From NCBI GenBank assembly GCA_029573925.1, contig JAKQBV010000551.1, forward strand, positions 1 through 5,642: DNA of 5,642 bases, read 5' to 3'. The position numbers and the translations under genes were made by a program. This DNA is from a bacterium. GTDB lineage: Bacteria > UBP15 > UBA6099. Under the pieces are notes generated by a model. The model did no database searches and was not told the DNA's origin. It saw only the letters and a program-made list of their open reading frames with translations. Positions 1 to 4,100 of this stretch are shown one piece after another (the first letter of the stretch is position 1; every line of letters begins with the position of its first letter).

Positions 1-66
1 ACGGCACGCTTCTTCCGTAGAAAATCTTTTCTCAAATTCTATAAGCGTTTTCGGGTAGTCTTCCAT
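1..66 (-). CDS. IS1595/ISXO2-type transposase, N-terminal fragment (runs off window)
   Basis: Reading the minus strand from ATG at 66 gives 22 open codons to the edge, starting MEDYPKTLIEFEK and ending FSTEEACR. This resembles the opening of IS1595-family (ISXO2-like) transposases, where an L-x-E-F-x-x-x-F-x-T/S-E-E-A-C segment comes just before the zinc-ribbon that binds the element ends. The zinc-ribbon and the DDE-type catalytic domain would lie outside the window. An in-frame GTG at 69 directly precedes the ATG and could be the start instead. No strong Shine-Dalgarno is seen (GAG at 70-72 at best). The gene is cut by the window edge, so I cannot say whether it is intact. The match is by recall of the family N-terminus, over a short stretch. 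Confidence 0.6.
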   Translation of the reverse strand, partial: MEDYPKTLIEFEKRFSTEEACR

Positions 67-74
67 CACTCAAG

Positions 75-103
75 ATACTATATGTTGCGGTTACCTGAGT
101 CAA
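75..103 (-). promoter_or_regulatory. Possible transposase promoter inside the IS end
   Basis: On the minus strand TTGACT (98-103) lies 17 nt before TAGTAT (75-80), a reasonable sigma70-type pair. An overlapping TATAGT (77-82) would give 15-nt spacing. Transcription would start near 68-70, leaving almost no leader before the transposase start at 66. The -35 would lie in the presumed terminal repeat, as is common in small IS elements. Inference from sequence only. Confidence 0.35.
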
Positions 104-202
104 GTAAATACCCCCAAAAAAACAATTTACCGCTTTCTCTAATCCATAACAACTCATAAAAAAAGCGCGATGAGGGAGGCAAAAATATTAATCTCAAGGT
201 AG

Positions 203-233
203 TTGACTTTTCAGGATAATGAATCATTATAGT
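203..233 (+). promoter_or_regulatory. Candidate promoter of the SpeD-like gene
   Basis: TTGACT (203-208) matches the -35 consensus at five of six positions, and TATAGT (228-233) matches the -10 at five of six. The spacer is 19 nt, longer than the preferred 17, so the promoter may be weak or need an activator. The start of transcription would be near 240, giving a leader of about 60 nt. The palindrome at 216-230 sits between the two boxes and overlaps the -10. Confidence 0.4.
216..230. promoter_or_regulatory. 15-bp palindrome (possible operator) in the SpeD promoter
   Basis: ATAATGA-A-TCATTAT is a perfect inverted repeat with 7-bp arms around one central base. With its flanks (GATAATGAATCATTATA) it resembles a Fur-type box shortened by two central bases. 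Its place between the candidate -35 and -10 would suit a repressor. No regulator gene is in the window, and AT-rich DNA produces such palindromes by chance, so the binding protein is unknown. Confidence 0.4.
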
Positions 234-282
234 AAACAATAGTGTCGCTTAGTCATACTCAAAAATGGCTAAATATAGTGTA

Positions 283-290
283 AAGGGGGG
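283..290 (+). promoter_or_regulatory. Ribosome-binding site of the SpeD-like gene
   Basis: AAGGGGGG ends 11 nt before ATG 302. It is the only purine-rich block near that start, though it departs from the GGAGG core that precedes the other genes here. Confidence 0.55.
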
Positions 291-301
291 ATTTTTATAA
301 G

Positions 302-739
302 ATGTACGGACCTCATCTGATTCTGGAAGGTTACGAAGCGCCTAAAAAGCGCCTCGGAAACGTCGGGCACATTTATGGGATGCTCGACAAATTCCCCGAA
401 GTGATAGGCATGACGAAAATTATGCCTCCCCACGTGCAGAAATATCTAGGCTCCGGCGACCCGGTTTGGGGAGTGTCCGGATTTGTCATCATCGCTGAAA
501 GCCACATTGCGGTGCACACATATCCGGAAAAGAACTTTTTTGTGCTGGACGTTTTTTCGTGCAAGGAGTTCGACGAGAAGAAAGCAGTCGACTTCGTGGT
601 CAAACAGCTAAGCCCCCTAAGGTATGAGCACAAACTATTTTCGCGTGGAGAGGATTATCCTAAAGATATTGTTGAATCGCGTTCGATAGTGTGCGGAGAC
701 AGGAACAGGTTTCAAAGAGCGGCCGGAAGGCCGGGTTGA
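302..739 (+). CDS. speD: SpeD-family pyruvoyl-dependent decarboxylase (AdoMet decarboxylase or arginine/ornithine decarboxylase)
   Basis: A 145-residue cytoplasmic enzyme of the bacterial/archaeal class-1 S-adenosylmethionine decarboxylase family. The proenzyme cuts itself at Glu-Ser and the serine becomes the catalytic pyruvoyl group. The diagnostic block ESHIAVHTYPE spans residues 66-76: Ser67 is the predicted pyruvoyl precursor, His72 the processing histidine, and Cys87 (in DVFSCKEF) the catalytic cysteine. By recall of Thermotoga SpeD, the usual ESHLTIHTWPE has Trp where this protein has Tyr. The start ATG 302 follows a G-rich ribosome-binding site, and the N-terminus GPHLILEGY is as expected for one branch of the family. 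The last ~10 residues (RFQRAAGRPG) are encoded over a small hairpin (720-733) and look like a non-conserved tail. The canonical product is decarboxylated AdoMet for spermidine synthesis, but no spermidine synthase is adjacent. Some SpeD homologues are known to decarboxylate arginine or ornithine instead, and the agmatinase downstream makes that a serious option. Family assignment is firm; the substrate is not. Confidence 0.88.
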   Translation: MYGPHLILEGYEAPKKRLGNVGHIYGMLDKFPEVIGMTKIMPPHVQKYLGSGDPVWGVSGFVIIAESHIAVHTYPEKNFFVLDVFSCKEFDEKKAVDFVVKQLSPLRYEHKLFSRGEDYPKDIVESRSIVCGDRNRFQRAAGRPG

Positions 740-766
740 CTTTGAGGCCGGAAGCATGAATTTCTG

Positions 767-807
767 CGGCGGCTCTGACGACAATGGAGCCGCCGTTTAT
801 TTTTATT
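767..807 (+). terminator. Strong intrinsic terminator after the SpeD-like gene
   Basis: CGGCGGCTC (767-775) pairs perfectly with GAGCCGCCG (787-795) around an 11-nt loop, and TTTATTTTTATT (796-807) follows directly. This is a textbook rho-independent terminator 27 nt after the SpeD-like stop codon. It implies that the agmatinase gene has its own promoter or depends on read-through. Confidence 0.88.
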
Positions 808-819
808 AACAAAGCTGGC

Positions 820-831
820 GCGGCTTGCCGC
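820..831 (+). other. Short CUUG-tetraloop hairpin upstream of agmatinase
   Basis: GCGG-CTTG-CCGC forms a 4-bp stem closed by a CUUG loop, a known stable tetraloop when flanked by G and C as here. It lies in the leader between the terminator and the agmatinase start. No T-run follows, so it is not a terminator. A role in translation or RNA stability is possible but unproven. Confidence 0.3.
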
Positions 832-872
832 CCGCAAAGAAGCGACAGCGGATATTCAACGGTTGCGTTTAT

Positions 873-879
873 GGGAGGA
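873..879 (+). promoter_or_regulatory. Ribosome-binding site that fixes the agmatinase start at GTG 884
   Basis: GGGAGGA ends 4 nt before GTG 884 (GGAGG core 5 nt away). The alternative in-frame TTG at 863 has no purine-rich block ahead of it, so the shorter form is preferred. Confidence 0.7.
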
Positions 880-883
880 CATA

Positions 884-1804
884 GTGGAAAACAAATTGGA
901 TCAACTTGAGTGTGATCCCGGAGAGTTCGACAATTTTTTGTCTTTGCCTCCGGAATACAGCGACTCGCAGATCTCGGAGTTCGTCGTGTTTACGGCTCCT
1001 TTCGAGAAGACGACATCATACCGTAAGGGGACGTCGCTCGGACCTGAAGCAATATTAGAGGCGTCTCATCAGGTGGAGTTGTTCGACTTTGAGTTGGGGC
1101 GGTCCGCAGTGGAGAAGGGAATTGCCACAGATAGGTCGCTGGATGTTTTTTGTGATGGGGATTATGAGCGTTTCGACGCGGCCGCCAGAGCCGCCGCTTT
1201 TGCGGCGATGAGGCGCGGAGCGACTCCTGTGTTTATCGGAGGGGAACACTCGATATCCTTGGCTCCTGTGGCAGCCGCGCTCGAACTGTATCCCGACCTG
1301 ACGGTTGTTCAGATTGACGCGCATGCAGACTTGAGAGGCAGTTACGACGGAGACAAATACAGCCACGCATCGGTCATGCGGAGGATTCTTGAAATCGAAC
1401 CCGGTCCGGCGCGACTAGTTCAAGCGGGAATCAGGAGCGGGTGCGCAGAGGAGTTCAGGCTCGCTGAAGCTGAGTCGCGGATAAGGATGTTCACAGCGGC
1501 GGCGATTCATTCGGGACGTGTATCCATCGATGATATTCTGAACAGCGTAAAAGGCCGTGTGTATCTGACTATAGACCTTGATGGAATAGACCCTGCCGAG
1601 GCTCCGGCGGTGGGCACTCCCGAACCCGGCGGGCTTTCGTGGAGATGGATTCTGGAGTTCATCGAGAGGCTTTGCGCGCTGTCGAAACCGGTCGCTTTTG
1701 ACCTCGTGGAACTTTGTCCTATACCCGGCGATTTCAGGTCGGATTTCCTGTCCGCGAAACTAATCTACCGCATCATCGGGCTTATTGCCGGGCAAGCGAA
1801 ATAG
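884..1804 (+). CDS. speB: Agmatinase-family ureohydrolase (agmatine to putrescine + urea)
   Basis: A 306-residue protein (from GTG 884) of the arginase/agmatinase fold, cytoplasmic, with a two-manganese centre. All metal-binding motifs are present: GGEHS at 119-123 (His122), DAHAD at 145-149 (Asp145, His147, Asp149) and TIDLDGIDP at 230-237 (ligands Asp231 and Asp233). YSHAS at 159-163 supplies the active-site histidine loop, and Glu276 lies in DLVEL. The GTPEPGG segment at 244-250 is typical of agmatinases rather than arginases, so agmatine is the likely substrate, giving putrescine and urea. Length is normal for the family. TTG 863 would add seven residues but lacks a ribosome-binding site. 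The gene follows the SpeD-like gene on the same strand, separated by a strong terminator. If that SpeD makes agmatine the two form a two-step arginine-to-putrescine route. Guanidinobutyrase or a related ureohydrolase remains possible, as these share the same motifs. Confidence 0.85.
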   Translation: MENKLDQLECDPGEFDNFLSLPPEYSDSQISEFVVFTAPFEKTTSYRKGTSLGPEAILEASHQVELFDFELGRSAVEKGIATDRSLDVFCDGDYERFDAAARAAAFAAMRRGATPVFIGGEHSISLAPVAAALELYPDLTVVQIDAHADLRGSYDGDKYSHASVMRRILEIEPGPARLVQAGIRSGCAEEFRLAEAESRIRMFTAAAIHSGRVSIDDILNSVKGRVYLTIDLDGIDPAEAPAVGTPEPGGLSWRWILEFIERLCALSKPVAFDLVELCPIPGDFRSDFLSAKLIYRIIGLIAGQAK

Positions 1805-1830
1805 TCCAACGAGCGAGCATCAGCCGATAA

Positions 1831-2853
1831 TCACTTATCCAAACCTAATAGGCGGTAAGCGTTGGCGGAAAGAATATTTTTGCGCGCTTCAGGCTCGCCT
1901 TCGGTGGCGATGAGCGTTTTTGCCAGAGGCATGACCAGCGGATAAAACGGCCAGTCCGTGCCGAACAGCATGCGCTCCGAGCCGACCTGTTCAATCATAT
2001 CCTGAATCTGGTGAGGGGGTTGGCCGTCGATTTCGAGCCAAGCGTTTTCGTAAGTTTTAACAAGTTTGATTGCTTCCGGATAGAAGTTCATTCCCGCATG
2101 TCCAAGCACGAAGTTGGTTTCGGGGAAACTTCTTATAGGTTCTTCGTAGAACTCCATTCCGGAAAATTTTCTCAGGAAAGAAGGTTCAAGGCCGTTGTAT
2201 GAAGTGTGAAAGAGAACGGGGAACCCTGTTTTGTTCCAGCGTTCGAGAAGCTTCATAACTTTAGGATGGCTTGGAGGGGCCATGTGAGCGTAAGGGTGAA
2301 CCTTGAGGCCGCGAGCGCCGCGCTCGACACAGTCGTCCATTTTCTTTTCCCAATTTGCGCTGAAGGGATTGACGCCGCAGAAGGGAATGAGCCTGTCCTC
2401 GCCCGCCGTGCAGTCGAGATAAGCGCCGGAGATGTCCGAGCCGAACCGCAAGTCCAGAGCTAGAACGACGCTCTTTTCAACGCCGGCTCTGTCCATCTCC
2501 GCTATCAGGTTCGGGACGGTGTAGGTTGCATTGGGGCCTTTGTTGGAGAAGAGCGTGGTGGAGTAATCGGAGAACATACCGTTGCGGCGGACCTGCGTCA
2601 GGTTCACGCCGGAGTAAATGGAGAGGTCGAGAGCCGCGCGGCGTTCCGGGAAGTTGTGTTTGACGCTGGGAGTTTTTCGGTGGTAATCGATTGGGGGCGC
2701 GGCAAGAAAATAGAAACCGAGGTGCGTGTGCATATCGACTATCGGCGGGGCGTCCGGAAGGTTGAGAGCGATTTTTCCGCGCTCGTTTAATTTGAAATAA
2801 GGAAGGTCTCTTAATGCGTAACAATCTTTGAATTTGAGTTCGGCAGCGCTCAT
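1831..2853 (-). CDS. Amidohydrolase family 2 (TIM-barrel metal-dependent hydrolase), substrate unknown
   Basis: A 340-residue predicted cytoplasmic enzyme of the amidohydrolase_2 group, which includes ACMSD, resorcylate decarboxylases and lactonases. In order: an HxH metal motif in DMHTHLG (His42, His44), GLKVHPY at 182-188 (Lys184, His186), FHTSY with His216, LGHAG with His252, and FGTDWPF at 298-303 with Asp300, the usual metal/catalytic aspartate. The set is complete, so the protein should be active. About 35 residues precede the barrel. ATG 2853 is preceded by GGAGG (complement of 2863-2867) nine nt upstream, and a good promoter lies further up. The gene is convergent with the agmatinase (26-nt gap, no terminator seen) and divergent from dapA, so it is transcribed alone. 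Nothing in the neighbourhood fixes the substrate, and hydrolase versus non-oxidative decarboxylase cannot be decided from these motifs. Confidence 0.8.
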   Translation of the reverse strand: MSAAELKFKDCYALRDLPYFKLNERGKIALNLPDAPPIVDMHTHLGFYFLAAPPIDYHRKTPSVKHNFPERRAALDLSIYSGVNLTQVRRNGMFSDYSTTLFSNKGPNATYTVPNLIAEMDRAGVEKSVVLALDLRFGSDISGAYLDCTAGEDRLIPFCGVNPFSANWEKKMDDCVERGARGLKVHPYAHMAPPSHPKVMKLLERWNKTGFPVLFHTSYNGLEPSFLRKFSGMEFYEEPIRSFPETNFVLGHAGMNFYPEAIKLVKTYENAWLEIDGQPPHQIQDMIEQVGSERMLFGTDWPFYPLVMPLAKTLIATEGEPEARKNILSANAYRLLGLDK

Positions 2854-2911
2854 AAAGCATAACCTCCGATAAAGGACGCGAGATGTTCAGTCCCATGCGT
2901 CTACATGTGCG

Positions 2912-2940
2912 ATTATATGCCTCATGGGGCGCGGCGACAA
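2912..2940 (-). promoter_or_regulatory. Sigma70-like promoter of the amidohydrolase gene
   Basis: On the minus strand TTGTCG (2935-2940) is followed after exactly 17 nt by a perfect TATAAT (2912-2917). Transcription would start near 2905, about 50 nt ahead of ATG 2853, with GGAGG in between. This is the best promoter in the window. Confidence 0.65.
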
Positions 2941-2982
2941 AAATATTTTATTATCTGTTATGAAATCAATTAAAGATAAAGA

Positions 2983-3011
2983 TTGAAAAAGAGTGAGTTA
3001 TTTGAGAAAAT
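2983..3011 (+). promoter_or_regulatory. Tentative dapA promoter
   Basis: TTGAAA (2983-2988) and GAAAAT (3006-3011) are 17 nt apart. The -35 is good and the -10 only fair. It would start transcription near 3018 and place the hairpin at 3027-3046 in the leader. It also overlaps the alternative GTG 2993, which argues against translation from that codon. The AT-rich DNA at 2940-2985 offers other weak possibilities. Confidence 0.35.
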
Positions 3012-3026
3012 CAGGGGAGCATTTAA

Positions 3027-3046
3027 GCGCGGAGGCAAAGCCGCGC
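3027..3046 (+). other. Hairpin in the dapA leader
   Basis: GCGCGG (3027-3032) pairs with CCGCGC (3041-3046) around an 8-nt loop. It ends ten nt before the dapA ribosome-binding site (3056-3061). There is no T-run, so it is not a terminator. It lacks the size and conserved cores of a lysine riboswitch. An effect on translation is possible but speculative. Confidence 0.35.
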
Positions 3047-3055
3047 GGGTTAGAC

Positions 3056-3061
3056 GGGAGG
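3056..3061 (+). promoter_or_regulatory. Ribosome-binding site that fixes the dapA start at ATG 3071
   Basis: GGGAGG lies nine nt before ATG 3071. The upstream in-frame GTG 2993 has only a weak purine stretch ahead of it. The protein from 3071 begins at the conserved DapA N-terminus and has normal family length. Confidence 0.75.
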
Positions 3062-3070
3062 CGTTTAGGT

Positions 3071-3946
3071 ATGTTTAAAGGAAGCATTGCGGCGCTTATA
3101 ACACCATTCAATGGCGGAAAGATAGACGAGAAGAAGCTAAGGCGACTAGTCGATTGGCATGTGAAACAAGGGACAAATGGAGTTGTGCCGACGGGCACGA
3201 CCGGTGAAAGTCCCACGCTTACGCACGAAGAGCACATGAGAGCGGTGGAGATAACGGTAGAGCAGGCGGCGGGAAGGATTCCGGTTATCGCGGGAGCCGG
3301 GTCGAACTGTACGCGTGAGGCCGCGCAGTTGACGAAACACGCAGCGGAAGTGGGCGCAGACGGAGCTTTGTTGATAGCTCCTTACTACAATAAACCCGGA
3401 CAGAGAGGTATCTTCGCGCACTTCGCGGAAATATCGAAGAAGGTGGATATTCCTATCGTTTTGTACAACCATGCAGGGCGGACAGGGGTGACTATCGAGC
3501 CTGAGACGGTCGCAGCGTTGGCGAAAGTCGGCAATTTCGTGGCGGTAAAGGACGCGAGCGGCGGGATAAATTATACGGCGGAAGTGCTGCAGAGAACGAA
3601 CGGCGCGGTTTCAATCTTGTCAGGGAACGATACGTGGACTCCGGCGCTTATGGCGCTGGGAGCCGTTGGGTGCATCTCGGTAGTGGCAAACATCGCTCCG
3701 AAAAAGCACGCTCAGATGATTTCGCTCATCGCTTCCGGCGAAGCAAAGAAAGGCGTCAAGCTCTATTACGAGTTGCTGCCGCTTATGAAAGCTATGGACA
3801 TGGACACGAATCCGATTCCCGTGAAGGAAGCGATGGGGATGATGGGAATGGCCGACCCTGCGCCGAGGCTTCCGCTTGTGAGGATGGACGAAAAGAAGCG
3901 AGCTGAACTGAGTGCGGTATTGAAGGCTAGCGGGCTAGTGAAGTAA
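3071..3946 (+). CDS. dapA: 4-hydroxy-tetrahydrodipicolinate synthase (dihydrodipicolinate synthase)
   Basis: A 291-residue TIM-barrel class-I aldolase that condenses pyruvate with aspartate semialdehyde, the first step committed to diaminopimelate and lysine. Numbering from ATG 3071: GTTGES at 42-47 holds Thr43-Thr44, part of the catalytic triad; APYYNKP at 103-109 carries the Tyr at the dimer interface (Tyr106); Tyr132 in LYN is the catalytic tyrosine; Arg137 binds the substrate carboxylate; Lys160 in AVKDASG forms the Schiff base. The C-terminal NPIPVKEA and RLPLV blocks are typical. Extension to GTG 2993 would add 26 unconserved, charged residues; the ribosome-binding site and the family N-terminus favour 3071. 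One oddity is the loop YNHAGRTG at 132-139, where most DapA proteins have YNVP-x-RTG, although all catalytic residues are kept. N-acetylneuraminate lyase and other NAL-family aldolases share the fold, but the complete DapA residue set makes DapA much the best call. Confidence 0.92.
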   Translation: MFKGSIAALITPFNGGKIDEKKLRRLVDWHVKQGTNGVVPTGTTGESPTLTHEEHMRAVEITVEQAAGRIPVIAGAGSNCTREAAQLTKHAAEVGADGALLIAPYYNKPGQRGIFAHFAEISKKVDIPIVLYNHAGRTGVTIEPETVAALAKVGNFVAVKDASGGINYTAEVLQRTNGAVSILSGNDTWTPALMALGAVGCISVVANIAPKKHAQMISLIASGEAKKGVKLYYELLPLMKAMDMDTNPIPVKEAMGMMGMADPAPRLPLVRMDEKKRAELSAVLKASGLVK

Positions 3947-3948
3947 CG

Positions 3949-3990
3949 CCGCGCGCGACGACGAAACAAGCGCGACGCGCGGGGCTTCTT
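3949..3990 (+). terminator. Probable terminator after dapA
   Basis: CCGCGCG (3949-3955) pairs with CGCGCGG (3976-3982), and a bulged A lets two further G-C pairs form (3956-3957 with 3973-3974), leaving a loop of about 15 nt. GGCTTCTT follows, a poor T-tract. It starts two nt after the dapA stop. The stem is strong but the tail is weak, so termination may be partial or rho-assisted. Confidence 0.5.
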
Positions 3991-4015
3991 AAATAAAGTC
4001 TAACAATTAATGATA

Positions 4016-4045
4016 TGGAGACGGTTTCCGGATCGCGGGTATTAT
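4016..4045 (+). promoter_or_regulatory. Weak candidate promoter of the OstA-like gene
   Basis: TGGAGA (4016-4021) and TATTAT (4040-4045) are 18 nt apart. The -10 is good (five of six) and the -35 poor (four of six). Transcription would begin near 4052, inside the hairpin at 4049-4068, which would then not form fully in the transcript. Read-through from dapA is an equally good explanation. Confidence 0.25.
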
Positions 4046-4048
4046 TCT

Positions 4049-4068
4049 GCCGCGCGGTTGCGCGCGGC
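4049..4068 (+). other. Perfect 8-bp GC hairpin upstream of the OstA-like gene
   Basis: GCCGCGCG (4049-4056) and CGCGCGGC (4061-4068) are exact reverse complements around a GTTG loop. It lies 32 nt before ATG 4101 and has no T-run. It could be a second stop for dapA transcripts or an mRNA leader structure. Its core CCGCGCG is shared with the two hairpins flanking dapA. Confidence 0.5.
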
Positions 4069-4100
4069 TTCCGACGAACTGTCCGCCCAAGGGAAGAAAA

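Larger units (their letters stand above)
1..115 (-). mobile_element. Partial insertion sequence, IS1595-like, transposase end
   Basis: The left edge carries the start of a transposase gene read on the minus strand, so this is the 5' end of an insertion sequence that continues outside the window. On the minus strand the element probably begins with GGGGGTATTTACTTGACTC (plus strand 97-115), just before a run of A, and this would be the terminal inverted repeat. The boundary at 115 is inferred from the change from a C run to an A-rich tract. IS1595-family elements usually make 8-bp target duplications, but the other end is not visible, so neither repeat nor duplication can be confirmed. Family assignment rests on the transposase N-terminus. 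Confidence 0.6.
116..301. other. AT-rich intergenic region between IS end and SpeD-like gene
   Basis: This stretch has no convincing gene and is clearly richer in A+T than the coding regions around it. It holds a candidate promoter and a 15-bp palindrome (listed separately). A GGGAGG at 174-179 looks like a ribosome-binding site, but no start codon sits at a suitable distance. An 11-codon open frame runs from ATG 265 to TAA 298-300, one base before the SpeD-like start, and lacks its own ribosome-binding site. Short inverted matches (CGCTTT at 131-136 with AAAGCG at 162-167) are too weak to call a terminator. Confidence 0.6.

Noticed and set aside
373..633. 86-codon minus-strand frame
   Set aside because: It is antisense to the SpeD-like gene and covers its conserved core. 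It has no family features or ribosome-binding site.
720..754. Direct repeat GGCCGGAAG (721-729 and 746-754) and hairpin 720-733
   Set aside because: It is a nine-base repeat across the SpeD stop codon in GC-rich DNA. It is too short to claim as an element; the real terminator is just downstream.
2477..2896. 139-codon minus-strand frame
   Set aside because: It overlaps the amidohydrolase gene on the same strand in another frame. Its product is rich in Arg, Pro and Ser with no recognisable motif, while the amidohydrolase frame has a full active site.
2854..3070. Lysine riboswitch ahead of dapA
   Set aside because: The space is large enough in principle, but the likely transcribed leader is only about 50 nt and carries one small hairpin. 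The multi-helix core of the lysine element is not seen.
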